A stretch of DNA of 64,000 nucleotides from Apostichopus japonicus. Taxonomy: Eukaryota > Echinodermata > Holothuroidea > Aspidochirotida > Stichopodidae. Shown here piece after piece: positions 46,301-61,300 of this stretch. The stretch covers positions 298,001 to 362,000 of the forward strand of contig NC_092563.1 of assembly GCF_037975245.1 (NCBI RefSeq), read 5' to 3'. Positions within the stretch are counted from its first letter, which is position 1; every line of letters begins with the position of its first letter. Made by a program: the position numbers and the translations under genes. The notes under the pieces are model-generated. The model made no database searches. It was not told where the DNA came from and saw only the letters and a program-made list of their open reading frames with translations.

Positions 46301-49300
46301 GTTGGTAAGGACAGTATGAACAGTTCTGAACCTTTATAGTATAGAAGCAGGTACCTTGAAGTGTTGGTAAGGACAGTATGAACAGTTCTGAACCTTATAT
46401 TATAGAAGCAGGTACCTTGAAGTGTGACATGAAAGTTAGTGTATAAAATCTTGTCCCAACTGGGTGACATCTCTCACACACTCTGGCGTAAACAATCATT
46501 TTCTCATTTTCATCTGGGGGGGGGGGTGGGGAGAGCTGACGGGGGCAAAGATTTTGAGTGAGGGAGGCAAGTTTCACGCACGACCAGTTCAGTCATGTTA
46601 GGTGTGTTTGCAAAGTGCCCAAATCCCAAACACTTGAAACTATGGTAACAGTACTGTTTTGAATGTTTCTTTACCCAAATTGCACAGTTTATTCCTGAGT
46701 TCCATCCGCTAAATTGTTGAAGAGATAGTCCAGCTACATATATGAACTTGATATGTTGTAGAGAAAGTCAAGTGCGTAGCCAGGACTTCCTATTAGGGGG
46801 GGGGGGGGGTTGGAGGATTCAAATTATGGACCTGTTAATGAGAACGCTTTGCGCTATCAGCATTGGGTCCAGGGGCCCATCACAGGGTCCCTGGTTGGCT
46901 CCAGGGGTAAATTATCCAATCAGCCAAGATTTTAGCCATGTAAACTTATATTAAAATGTTTGAAATACTGCATATGATTAGCCTAATATGGATTCATGGT
47001 GTAGCTACATCTCACTCAAAGTAGAAGCTAAATCTAGGGTGGCTTAGTCAAATCCGTGGCATCGTGGGAGTAGCCAGTAATACAAAACAAACAACACTAT
47101 GAATACGGTGTGAAACCATGGTTTGAATTTTACTGCCCACAGCAGGGATGCCAGTTTCCATTTAACACAACTGGTCAAATTTAGAATATTTGCTGGCCAA
47201 ATCGAGTGACTTAAGTAAAAAACTATTTTTGTTTTATTTCTGCCTATGTATACGTAGCCTACAATTTGGTAGTTGCATTCCTTTTTGACCTCTTTTTCAA
47301 AATTGTGGGAGACAATAGGCTTAAATTCACAGCTATGCCTATGAAATCTGTTTTTAGTCATAAATGAGTGATAAATTCGTATATATATGAAGCTGATCAG
47401 TTTCCCAACTGATCCCCAGCAAACTGAACTTGAGAAATTCTTACAGCGTAACATCTGCAGCATAAACAAGAATAATTTCTCAATTATGTCATTTTGAGCT
47501 GCTGACCACATCATGACTAAATGATATATTTTTCTTATAGATATTATTCTTTCATTTTTATAGCCGATACTCATACTCTGAGAAGGAGTATGTGGCTTTG
47601 GCAAAGGGAGCTTATGATGCTTGGTCAGAAGTGGAAGAAGATTCTGGCATACAGGTGGTATACAAATGCGGAGGACTCAATGTAGCCCTGAAGAATACTA
47701 GTGCAGAAGAAAGATTGAAAACCTATGCTAATGCAATGGATATAAATGGCACAGAGTGAGTATATATCATTGCCAATTGGCAGCTGTGGAAACAGTACAT
47801 TGTAAAATAAGTAACTTTCATGGACAGAGATAGTTTGGACCAGGATTCTTCATTGCAACCTTTGATCTTTGACACCAGAGACCTTTGATATTGATGGGAG
47901 GGGGGGGGGGGTACACTAGTGACTGGGAATACAGGGGGGTTGCTCTGATTGAATTTTGCAAGTTTTCAGAGACTGCATGAGAGCATGTTAGTAATATGAA
48001 CTTTTTGTTCAGATTCAGTTGTCAAATTTGGTCATGGATTGTTCCTTTCATTAGATTATAAAATGCTATTGACCATTATGAACTTACCTCAGTGACACCA
48101 GCAAAAAGTCATTCAAGGAACAAAGAGATGACCCCTATTGTAATCTACATAAACAAAAGAAGATTTGTTAAAGTATGATATTTGCTCTGTTTTGCTAATG
48201 TGTAGCCCTGCAGCTCTGCCCTAAATACTACAAGAGCCTGCCATTGGTCAAATGTATTTTAAGACCTCAGTCCTTCATTGACCACCATATAAACAACTAT
48301 CCTTTTGGTTGTACCTTTGATACTCCTCGTACTGTATGTACTGATAGTATGTAAATGAACCCTAAAGAAGTTTATTGAAATTACCAGACCTGTATATACT
48401 TGAAAATTTCCCCATTCTTACTGGATAGGTTCTATATGGCTAATGTGTATGTCAGCTCCCTGTAATGGAAGGTCTATTGTGTACACATGTAATTTGTATT
48501 GTTTCAGGTTATATGCATTGGTGGGTAATTATGCATCCTTATGAAGAAACCTTTAAAGAGGACTTCACAACAATCTGTGTCATATTAACAGCTTTATTCA
48601 CCAGTTTAGGACAGCCTTAAATATCTCAAAATCATGTATTACATGTGTACCTTTTCTAGTTTGTGTATTGTAAACAGTGCAATTGTTGGATGTCTCAATA
48701 ACCTTTAGAAATTGCCCACTAGACATTTTATTTTCATCGCTTTCAAAGGAGCATTACAAGATATATGGTAATCCCATTTGCACACATGCAATGTCATGTC
48801 ATTTGAAACAATGCAGGTTCAATTGATCCATTCACACACATGCAATACCAGTTCAAACGCCCGCACACATGCATTTTGAAAAGTTCAGACAATTGTGTAC
48901 ATGTATTCTGCATAGCAATACCAAGCATGCGAACTCTACCAGTCCACACTCTGGAGTGTATGCATGCTTTCAGTACACCCTCTGGAGCATGTGCTCACTA
49001 CCAGTACACCCTTTGGAGTGTGTGCTCACTACCAGTAAACCCACCCTTTGGAGTGTGTGCCCACTACCAGTACACCCACACGTTGGAGTGTGTCACACTA
49101 CCAGTGCACCCTTTGGAGTGTGTGCCCACTACCAGTGCACCCACCCGTTGGAGTGTGTGCTCACTACCAGTACACCCGTTGGAGTGTGTGCTCACTACCA
49201 GTACACCCACCCGTTGGAGTGTGTGCTCACTACCAGCTAGTAAACCCACCCTTTGGAGTGTGTGCCCACTACCAGTACACCCACACGTTGGAGTGTGTGC

Positions 49301-52300
49301 TCACTACCAGCTAGTAAACCCACCCTTTGGAGTGTGTGCCCACTACCAGTACACCCACCCGTTGGAGTGTGTGCTCACTACCAGCGCACCCTTTGGAGTG
49401 TGTGCTCACTACCAGTACACCCGTTGGAGTGTGTGCTCACTACCAGTACACCCGTTGGAGTGAATGCTCACTACCAGTACACCCACCCGTTGGAGTGTGT
49501 GCTCACTACCAGCTAGTAAACCCACCCTTTGGAGTGTGTGCCCACTACCAGTGCACCCACCCGTTGGAGTGTGTGCTCACTACCAGCGCACCCTTTGGAG
49601 TGTGTGCTCACTACCAGTACACCCACCCATTGGAGTGTGTGCACACTACCAGTACACCCACCCGTTGGGGTGTGCTCACTACCAGTACACCCACCCGTTG
49701 GAGTGTGTGCTCAGTACCAGCTAGTAAACCCACCCTATGGAGTGTGTGCCCACTACCAGTACACCCACACGTTGGAGTGTGTGCACACTACCAGCGCACC
49801 CTTTGGAGTGTGTGCTCACTACCAGTACACCCACACGTTGGAGTGTGTGCACACTGCCAGTACACCCTTTGAGCATCTACACGCTACCAGTGCACCCTCT
49901 GGAGCGTGCCCATGCTTCATTGCATGTACTGTTAAGTGTGCGCACACTCCAGAGGGCTGCATGCACTATCTGGAATTTCCATGTTATAATAACGAAGCTC
50001 ACAAGAATACTGTCACAGACATGATTACTTTCAACTTTCATTTTATTTCCTCTCAGAACACTCCTTAGATATTCAAAAACAACAAGTTAAATTATTTTAA
50101 ATGTTAAAAGACATTGCATTGGTCACTAATTCTACTTATTTCAGGAATAAATTACAATTGACTGCCAATTGCTTTGGTTTGATGATCTGTGTTAAATTCC
50201 AGTATTGGCCTGATTCTAATTACAAACCTTTAATATATATCAGTACCTAGTCAAATATAAGTATCACTGCAATGAAATAGTATAATACCAGGCTTCCTGG
50301 ACAAAGGAAACACCAGGTTTTAGCAAGAACATTGTTATTGTGTTTATTCCACATGGTGTGTCCGATAATGAACATAATGTTTTTAATGAATTTTAACCCA
50401 CAATTATCATCAGATCAGTCAATATTATAACATTTCCAGGCACTTCTCTTGCATGCAGCATTAAAATTAATCAGATGTGGCACAAAAGGACAAGTACTGT
50501 AATAATACTTGCTGTGAGGGCCTATAAGAACAGTTGATTACTGTACATCAAGCTTCATTAAAAGCACTCTGCAATTCAGGCTTAAGTACTCCAGTAATTA
50601 AATGTATGAAATTTGGTGATCTGGGTTGTTAGAATATTGTATTCAGAACTGTGGCCATTATTTATTCTTTTCAAGGATAGAACAGACATCATTTTTAAGT
50701 GTGAAGTACTGTATTCTGTATACTGTAGCTTAATTGTATGACCTTCACTACACTTGGTATGTCCTTAAAAGGAACAGCTCTAAACTATAATTGCAACAAG
50801 TCCAGGTGGTGTGCTATTGGCATAGTTCAAATGAAGTTTACTCTTAGCTCAACTTCTGTCAGTACTGTACGTTACCCTGTGAACAAGGATGTACTGTACC
50901 ATGTAAGCAAACAGCTGGTGAGCTGGTGTTATGAGTAGCAAGCTTTAAGGTGTTCTGTGCTCCATTCCAGCTGTTTCAGCATTTTTCCAATCATCTTCCA
51001 GCTGTCTACAACATTGGCAATTATTCAGCAGTCATTCTGCACAACACTGTGATGTTGGTTCAGGCCTCGGTCGTCACCAATTCTGCAGCAAATCATTTGA
51101 CAGCAATGTTCAGGATATTTTATGACTTTGGAATGCAATGCTCTCCCAGTTAGCTTGGCATAAGTTAATCAAGATGGACTATTTTCTTTATGTAACCAGG
51201 GAGTTGTTATGGAATAACTCTATGGAACGCGAAAAGGGCAACCTTATTTCGTTGTCTAAACTAAGTTTGTTGCTGTCTAAACTTAAGTTGCTGCTGCTAT
51301 TTTACCACGTTGCTGTTGTTCGTTGATATCTAAACGTAGGTTGATGTATAAAGTCACGTTGATGACTAAACGCGCCTTAATGTCTAGTCTCACGTTAATT
51401 TCTAAACTCACGTTGATGTCTAAACTCACGTTGATGTCTATGGCAAGCCAATTGCTCAATAAATCGAAAAACATGGATTATCCGTCGAAAAACCATGTTT
51501 ATCGACTGATAAACCATGTTTTTCGATCGCAAAACCATGTTTATCGACCGATAAACATGGATTTTCGGTTGATAAACACGGTTTATCGGCGAGAATCCAT
51601 GTTTATCGCTTGAGAAACATGGATTATCACTGACAAACATGGTTTTCCGGTGATAAACATGGTTTATCGGCGATAAACATGGTTTATCTGTGACAATCCA
51701 TGTTTATCTTCGATAATCCATGTTTTTCAAGCGATAAACATGGTTTTTCAAGCGATAACAAGGTTTTTTGCCGATAAACCATGTTTATCTATCGAGAAAC
51801 ATGGTTTATCGCCGATAAACCATGTTTATCGCCGATAAACCATGTTTATCGCGTAAAAACATAGCTACGGTCCCGCACAGTCCGCATATGGACAAGTGCG
51901 GAATAATAATCAGCAACGCACAGGCTTAGTAATAGTACACCGTCATTGATCTGACACGGTCGTAAATCAATCTTTAAACTTCTAGACTGTACAATTAGCC
52001 TGCTTAGCTTTAGGCTCTTTGAGTAAACACTGTGTGGATATGTTCATGTCTACAGTGTAATTCATCATACAGCGTTCACACAAAGACCTTCATACTAAGA
52101 AAAAATATGTGGCAGGCGTTGCAAACTACAGTAATTGGTAAAAAGAGGTCATTTTACGACCAATTGCAGGTTGATTTTGTTATCTCAAGAAACTTTTCCA
52201 TTATAGCGTGATATGCAACTAACAAGGCCTGGGAAGTGCCATTTCCAGCAATGTGGGAGCAATTTTCGGCCTAAATTTTCTTATACTCTTCGCGCCAACC

Positions 52301-55300
52301 CATGGTGGGGCTACGCTTAGGTGGTTTACCTACAAGCTTGGCCCCTTCCTTGGCAAATTCCTTGCTACGCACCTGTCTAACCCTGTCACAATTTGTTTCT
52401 AAATATCACCAAAATGCATCTACAGTGCTCAATGAATGCAAAGTATGATGGTTTAACTATGGAACGAGAAAAGGGGAAAAAATCGTTAACGTCCTGATTT
52501 GTAGCAACAGCAATGTAAATATCGTTATCAACCTGATTTGTCAAACAAAATCACGTTGTAAACAATATTTACATAATAGTTGCTACAACTCCGAGGACGT
52601 TATTAACGATATTGTTAACGTAATATTTGAATAATTGTTTTATCACAGAACGATATGAGTTGAGACAATCTATGAATTTTGCGGGAAGCTACCACAACAT
52701 CTCTGATACTGAAAAGGACTTTTCATCTCACAGTATGTTTTGTTCTCTCCGTAAATTGAGAGTTGATGATGTAAAATGTGCATTCATACCACAGTAATTT
52801 CTTTGTTGCAAACTTGCGTAAATTTTCGCAGTCCCTTTGCCCACATGCTTCAAGTCATGATTCTGGTGCAACATTCGTGTGTATAAACTACTGTATCCAT
52901 CGTCAAAAGTAGTCATTGAAGTTTGAGATACTTAATCGACATTGCGTAAAATGTTATTTAAATACTATAATTTTTGTGGAGTTGGTTGTTTCCAAATACT
53001 GCAAAGCACCCAGGGTAAACGTTGGATCAGCCTTGCTCTATGGTTGGATGTAGTCTGCGCTTCGTGGGTAACAAGAAGGGCACAATATATTATTGAAGTA
53101 CGTAGGCAATACACTCACAGAACTAGTTTACTAAACCCGTCAAGCAAGTTCATTCGTAACAATCCAGTTCGGAGTTTCGATTTGCGAAAGGGATTGTGGG
53201 GTAAATGGAATGAATATACACAAACCTCGCTCAGCATTGTTCAGAATTTTTAGACCAAAAAGACCGCTAACATGTTATGCAAGAAAGGAATCATCCAAGA
53301 TGCACTGGAGTTTTGACTAGGGCTATGTGTTGTAGGTACGGTGATGTGATCTTTTCTCCACAAATGTTCAGTTATACAATTGCGTGGAATTTAGCGAGAT
53401 ATGCACACTACAGTGTGCAGGGATATTTGAAGAGTTTGGGTTGCTGGTGTAATCGCTACAGGTCAAAGCATGGATCGAGGTACTACATACGGAGTTGGCG
53501 AGGAGGAAAAAGTGGCAGGGCAGGCAAAATGAAGGTCGGACGGCGGCCCCTGTAAAACAGCAAAGCTAGGGCACTGGATATGGCATCCGCAATACATATT
53601 GTGTAGACATTCGCAAAGTACAGGCAGTGATAAGATCGCATCTGTACAACTACACTAATAAAAGTATACAGGTCATATAATAAACGCAATTGGTGTTTGA
53701 TCGAGACAAAAACTTTTGTCTCTAGTTATATTACTGTCACTCGTTTTACTTGATTGCCGACATTCACAACATATCCAGATATCATTTAATGGTTTAAATA
53801 AATAAATTTTAAGTAAGTATTTTATGCTGGCATTCTGTCTCGACACTTGTTTTACTTGATTTCCGACATTCCCGGATTATCTCTACACATTGTTGAAGGA
53901 GCTCAATGAAATCAGTTTAAAAGTGCAGTATTTTTATGCTGGTACTTTGTCTAGACACTTGTTTCACTTGATTTCCGACATTCACAGCATATATGCATAG
54001 CTTATAACATTTTAATATAGTTGTTTACCGTACAGCCTCCTATTCGTATGATTTGTAACTCTCGTGTTATCTGATAGGCTGGCGGTGGGAGATACGGTAG
54101 CTTATACAAAAATGTTTCCACAAATTTGCATCTGGTGACTCCAATGGACTTGGACCTCCAAGACCCCTATTGTTTTCGGTGGAGGTGTTCATAGCCACGT
54201 ACAGTAGACGTACAGTAGACTGTGTTTTTAAGAAAAAGTCGCCCAAGGAAAAACCTGGGCTGCGAACGACTGATCCACTCTCAACCCCAGTCTCCTTGCA
54301 TCGGGACTGTGACTGTGTGATCATCGTATTAAAACGTATTTTAGACGCCTAGTATCTGATATTGTTTAGGTCCACTTCACTTTTATTTTTACCAAATTTC
54401 TTCATTTTCTTTACTCTGTACATGTTTTAACTATTTTATTAAGCATTATTAATGTATTTATGACTTCTTAAATTTTCATACATTTTATATTATTATATGT
54501 CTTATTAGAGGATCTCGTGGAAGATTAGCTATTGCTAAACGAGCTACCCTCTTAAAATAAAGTTTAAATAAAAAAACCTGGGCACGAAAACCAAACTACC
54601 GAACGACTGATCCGCTCTCAACCCCAGTCCCCTTGCATCGGGACTGTGACTGTGTGATCATCGTCAGGTGTGCATTACCATTCCACTCGAAAGGGAACAG
54701 ATACTACACATGATCTTAGCCAAAAGGCCGAGAAGCTACCTGTGTTTATCATGCCATAGTGTTATTGTATCAAAATGGTGGTTCGGGCCATTTCTATAGT
54801 AACAGCTAGTTCTGCTTATACTAACAAGCAGAACTTTCTAGTGTACTGAAGTCATCGAAACCTCAATGCATTTTGCATTCTGGTTTACATAACGCGGTTG
54901 AGCAATTTTGAACAGCGCCATAGCAACAACGTAAGTTTAGACAACGACGTGTGTTTAGACAACGAAAGTAACGTGAGTAAGGGCATACCTCCATGTTAAG
55001 AGCAACAACGTGGTAAAACAACAGCAACAACTTTAGTTTTAGACAACAACAAACTTAGTTTAGACAACGATATAAGTTTGCCCTTTTCGCGTTCCATATA
55101 ACTCCCTGGTGTACCTCTGAGGCAGTCAGCCAGTGTCATGTATTCTGGGGCTTTACTATTGCTTGCCTCCCTTGTGCATGATATTGCTAAATAGCTACTC
55201 TGTTTCCTTTCCACTGGGTACAGTTCCTTTCCAACTAATAAACATCCAACTGAGGTCAATGTACACTCCTGTGGCTGTTATACTATTTTTAATTTAACAT

Positions 55301-58300
55301 ACATCGGACAAAGGAGTAGAACAATCATAGGGCTGAACCTTTACCTTTAGACAAGTTGTTACATTAATCTGATCATGATCAAAACAATTTAATTAATATA
55401 TTTAGCACTTGCTTAAATGTGATTTATCAATGTTAGAATCGTGGACATCATAACAAACATAATGCCATGGTGGATGCATTTCAAATTATTTGGTTTGATG
55501 GTATAAGGGTAGGTTATTTTCATACAAGTACATTTCCATTAGCATTCAAATAATGGTTTGCAATTGAATGGCACAAACAGTTTTGACAGCTTCTGTATAA
55601 ATAGATTTAATTATTACACATTGACACCAATAATTGTTGCTGTTGTTTTGACCCAATTAGAATTAGTAGTAAAAATAATTAACAATATAATTTTGACTAC
55701 TTCCAAAGTTTCTCTGCCAATGTGAGGGTTTGGGTAAAGGAGGGGGGGGGGGACTGGATGGGGGTTTGTCCCATGCAACAATTTTACGAGTTTTTACACT
55801 GATGTCCAAAAGGTGTTTTTGATTGTCGAGAGCTCCTGCAACCTTAAATTTCCATGTTCCACCTCATAATAAGCTTCTGTATTTGTATAAACATGTTTTA
55901 ACTCATGAAAACACTCACGAAAAAAAAAAGTCCAAACTGCACACTTCAACATGGTAGTTAACATCTTTATCAAGTTCAAACTGCATGCTTCACCATTTTC
56001 TATGCCCAAATTGCACGCCCTGCACCTACAGAGTACAAAGACTGTATATATATCAAACTCTCATTTTCAAAATCCACGCTCCAGATGGACTCTTCAACAA
56101 ATTAAAATCGCGTGCAAATATTACTTGCTATAGTATTTGCGTAGAGCAGTGTGAAAATTGAGTGGGTGGCATGCTCTAATGCATGATTTGTGTGTGCATT
56201 CCATCTTGCTCACAGTTACACTCAATTAACACAGACCTTGCACATAGTCTGCATGCTCTAACGCATGCTTTGTGTGTGCATTGCATCTTGCTCACAGTTA
56301 CATACACTCAATTTACACAGACCTTTGTACATAGTCTGCATGCTCTAACGCATGCTTTGTGTGTGCATCGCATCTTAATTGCTCACAGTTACACTCAATT
56401 TACACAGACCTTGCACATAGTCTGTATGCTCTAACGCATGCTTTGTGTGTGCATTGCATCTTGCTCACAGTTACATACACTCAATTTACACAGACCTTTG
56501 TACATAGTCTGCATGCTCTAACGCATGCTTTGTGTGTGCATCGCATCTTAATTGCTCACAGTTACACTCAATTTACACAGACCTTGCACATATAGTCTGC
56601 ACGCTCTAACGCATGTTTTGTATGTGCATTCCATCCTGCTCACAGTTACATACACTCAATTTACACAGACCTTGCACATAGTCTGCACGCTCTAACGCAT
56701 GTTTTGTATGTGCATTCCATCCTGCTCACAGTTACATACACTCAATTTACACAGACCTTTGTACATAGTCTGCACGCTCTTACGCATGCTTTGTGTGTGC
56801 ATCCGATCTTACTCACAGTTACACTCAATTTACACAGACCTTGCACATAGTCTGTATGCTCCAATTTGTGTAAGTGCAGTACTACCTCAGAAGGAATCAT
56901 ATTTTGGTTTTTGCTAAATTCTCAACATTTCACTTATTTTTAACATGTTTTCTGCTTTCTTTTTCAATAGATATGAATCCCTTGAAGGTATTCAATTGCA
57001 CCAAAAATTCCCCAGTTTTGCCCCCAAATCTAATCTGGTAGCTCAGTACCAGAAGGATGGTGGCTTAGTTGACTCTGCCCTAGCGAACGCTGTCCACATT
57101 CAGTTGGCACGGAAATACGGAGCAGATGTACTGGAGCACACAACAGTGAGGAAGATTACTCGTGCTCCAGATGGCAAACTGATTGTAAGATCATATTCTT
57201 TTCATCCTTACGGTTACGTAAAGTTTATGTTAAATGTCCATTTTTCAGAGGGTCACCCCGCCCAACCCACCAGAGAATGTTTTGGGGACGCAATGGGTGC
57301 AGTGAAAATCAAAGGGAGCAGCAACAACAATAGAAATGTATCAAACCTCGGGGATGGGGCCGATGATGGGGGTGGGTGGGATCAACTACTGTACTAAAGA
57401 GAATGTATATAAAGTCACCTCTAAAATACGTACGCGGTTGCATTGTATCAGACAGGCGTGCATATTCGTTGTTGTTTTTTTTGTACCAAAAAAGGGAACT
57501 TTTAGTACACTAATGTATTTAAAAAAATGGAAATGATAGCACCATTTTTCATCTAAGCCCTTTTTTAAAAACTAACGTTAAAAGGGACAGCGATCCACCG
57601 CTATGTGCCTGAAAATCGGGACAGGAAATTGACTTCCCCCCACACCAAAAACCTGGCTATGCCACTGGGGGTGGGGCACAAATGGTTGATGTACATCCTT
57701 GGGGATCTAGGTAAGGGAAAGAGAAGAGGGAAATATTTGCTTGGGTAAGGAGCTACAGTTGTGCTATTATTTCCATCAGTTTAACTACGTTTATGTGGTA
57801 CAAGTTTCCATTGTTTAAGTCTGTATATTTAAATGTAGACCATTAGTTAGAAAAAGAACAAATTGTTTCTTTTTTTGGCTACATGGTGGGGGAGGGTTTC
57901 CCAGCTCATCACCAACCCCAGCACTACCTGTTGAATAAGGCTCTGGCCTGAATTTGGATTGACTGCAGGCATCAGGGTAGATTTACTGCATGTTAACTTA
58001 GAAACACCTATAAGTTGAGCATTGCACTATTCGGAACCCATTGGAAGAAAGCACCCAATGCAGTCATACAACACAGAATTCAACATTAGCAGTTCTCTTG
58101 AAGTGACAACAGAGAATGAAAGTAAGTATTAGTTAATAGAGTGATGTGCTCACTGTCTATCATTAACCAATGCACAAGGTAAAGGCTGCAATGTCACATT
58201 TAATCCAGTGCGAAAGTGCAGCTGTATTTAAAAATATGATATATTGAAAAACAGCAACACAGTTGATGAATTTATTCTGCATTCTCTCCATGACCAACCT

Positions 58301-61300
58301 ATGTGTAAAGCAACTTCCTACCTGCATAAGTTTGTCAGAATCAAAAAAAAAAGATAACTTAGTCCTTGATCATTATATCTGATTGGGTGTAAATTATTGA
58401 CATGCTGTAGCACTTCTCATTCAATTCTATTGTATGCCATAGGGAATAATAAATGTTTCAGTTTTACAATGCTCCCTGGTAATACAGGCTGACATAATAT
58501 AACTTGTTCCAGGTTCAGAATGATTTAATAGTGTGACAGTACTGCTTGCCCTTTGAGACACTACTGCCACTGGTACATTTGATAATTGTTACAATTATAT
58601 TCCAGTAAAGACCTAACCCTGGTAGTAATTTGTAGAGAAAACTTCTGCAGGAGGCAGATTGGGATGGCAAATGCCATTAACAGGAATCATGATGTTGTTT
58701 TCAGTGCTCTTAGGCTTCTCTTCCAGGAGAGTAGATCTAGCGAGGGAGAGAGTTCTTTGTAATTCCTTGGTGAACTCTCCTGGTACTGTGAGCCGTGGCA
58801 ATGATATTCTGCTCATAAAAGAAGGTTATGTCATGTAGGGTCATGTTGATTGAAACAGTTCTCAAGTGTCATGATTTGAATTCCTCAGTTTTCTGATTGT
58901 GTTTATTGGCAAAATTATATTCCATATGGCTGACACTCCACAGGTGAATTTTAAAACGTTACTTTGTTGCATACATGCTATGTGTATGTCTTAGCATCTT
59001 ATGAGATGTTGATTACATTTATTTCCTCTGTCTTTCTTTTGGAATAGGTCTCTACATCTAATGGTGACTTCTGTTGCAAGAAAATTGTAGTAACTGCTGG
59101 TGCATGGCTAAATGATGTTTTGAAATCTGTTGGTGTCCACATACCAGTCACAGTAACTCAAGAGCAAGTGACATATTTTGGAACTCCACATATGAAAGAA
59201 TTCTGTCACAAGAGGTTGGTTCAATGTTTCTTAATCAAGCTTCATAGCAGACAACAATGGTTCCCTTACCATTAAAACTTATCCTCTCTGGAGATGTTAT
59301 GGTACTCCAGCCAATAAAAATCTCGAGCCGTAATATGTTTACATTACACATACTGTACATTGTGCATTGAAGCAATTAATCCAGTAATAAAGTTTTGTGT
59401 CTCTTCAAGTCTACCATCGATACACCATTACAATCTCTACAATTGTATCACCTCACCTAGCTGTACCACAAGCTTACCTTCTCTGTTACTCTACCATCTC
59501 ATATATATTACCATGCAGCTATAGTCCACAACCTTACCTGCTCTGTAACTCTACCATCTCATATATATTACCATGCAGCTATAGTCCACAACCTTACCTT
59601 CTCTGTAACTCTACCATCTCGTATAAATGACCATGCAGCTATAGTCCACAACCTTACCTTCTCTGTAACTCTACCATCTCGTATAAATGACCATGCAGCT
59701 ATAGTCCACAACCTTACCTTCTCTGTAACTCTACCATCTCATATATATTACCATGCAGCTATAGTCCACAACCTTACCTTCTCTGTAACTCTACCATCTC
59801 ATATATATTACCATGCAGCTATAGTCCACAACCTTACCTTCTCTGTAACTCTACCATCTCATATATATTACCATGCAGCTATAGTCCACAACCTTACCTT
59901 CTCTGTAACTCTACCATCTCATATATGTTACCATGCAGCTATAGTCCACAACCTTACCTTCTCTGTAACTCTACCATCTCATATATGTTACCATGCAGCT
60001 ATAGTCCACAACCTTACCTGCTCTGTAACTCTACCATCTCATATATGTTACCATGCAGCTATAGTCCACAACCATACCTTCTCTGTAACTCTACCATCTC
60101 AAATAAATGACCATGCAGCTATAGTCCACAACCTTACCTTCTCTGTAACTCTACCATCTCATATATATTACCATGCAGCTATTGTCCACAACCTTACCTT
60201 CTCTGTAACTCTACCATCTCATATATATTACCATGCAGCTATAGTCCACAACCTTACCTTCTCTGTAACTCTACCATCTCATATATATTACCATGCAGCT
60301 ATAGTCCACAACCTTACCTGCTCTGTAACTCTACCATCTCATATATATTACCATGCAGCTATAGTCCACAACCTTACCTTCTCTGTAACTCTACCATCTC
60401 ATATAAATGACCATGCAGCTATAGTCCACAACCTTACCTTCTCTGTAACTCTACCATCTCATATAAATGACCATGCAGCTATAGTCCACAACCTTACCTT
60501 CTCTGTAACTCTACCATCTCATATATGTTACCATGCTGCTATAGTCCACAACCTTACCTTCTCTGTAACTCTACCATCTCATATAAATGACCATGCAGCT
60601 ATAGTCCACAACCTTACCTTCTCTGTAACTCTACCATCTCATATATATAACCATGCAGCTATAGTCCACAACCTTACCTTCTCTGTAACTCTACCATCTC
60701 ATATATGTTACCATGCTGCTATAGTCCACAACCTTACCTTCTCTGTAACTCTACCATCTCATATAAATGACCATGCAGCTATAGTCCTCAACCTTACCTT
60801 CTCTGTTACTCTACCATCTCATATATATTACCATGCAGCTATAGTCCACAACCTTACCTTCTCTGTAACTCTACCATCTCATATATATTACCATGCAGCT
60901 ATAGTCCACAACCTTACCTTCTCTGTAACTCTACCATCTCATATAAATTACCATGCTGCTATAATCCACAACCTTACCTTCTCTGTAACTCTACCATCTC
61001 AAATAAATGACCATGCAGCTATAGTCCACAACCTTACCTTCTCTGTAACTCTACCATCTCATATATATTACCATGCAGCTATAGTCCACAACCTTACCTT
61101 CTCTGTAACTCTACCATCTCATATAAATGACCATGCAGCTATTGTCCACAACATTACCTTCTCTGTAACTCTACCATCTCATATATATTACCATGCAGCT
61201 ATTGTCCACAACCTTACCTTCTCTGTAACTCTACCATCTCATATATATTACCATGCAGCTATAGTCCACAACCTTACCTTCTCTGTAACTCTACCATCTC

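Larger units (their letters stand above)
51221..55098. mobile_element. 3.9-kb element with long terminal inverted repeats
   Basis: The left end (51221 to about 51318) and the reverse complement of the right end (about 55001-55098) match over ~100 bp, starting TATGGAACGCGAAAAGGG and ending near TTTTACCACGTTG. TAACTC borders both sides (51215-51220, 55099-55104), a candidate 6-bp TSD. ACCAGGGAGTT also lies outside both ends in inverted orientation, so the true boundary may be further out. No transposase frame is seen. Confidence 0.75.

Noticed and set aside
48840-50068. Cys- and His-rich overlapping ORFs resembling a repeat protein
   Set aside because: All plus frames are open because of the tandem unit; the array lies in an intron.
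57185-57397. Extension of oxidase exon 4 to the ORF end
   Set aside because: Similarity to the family stops at the GTAAGA donor, and exon 5 joins in phase from 57184.
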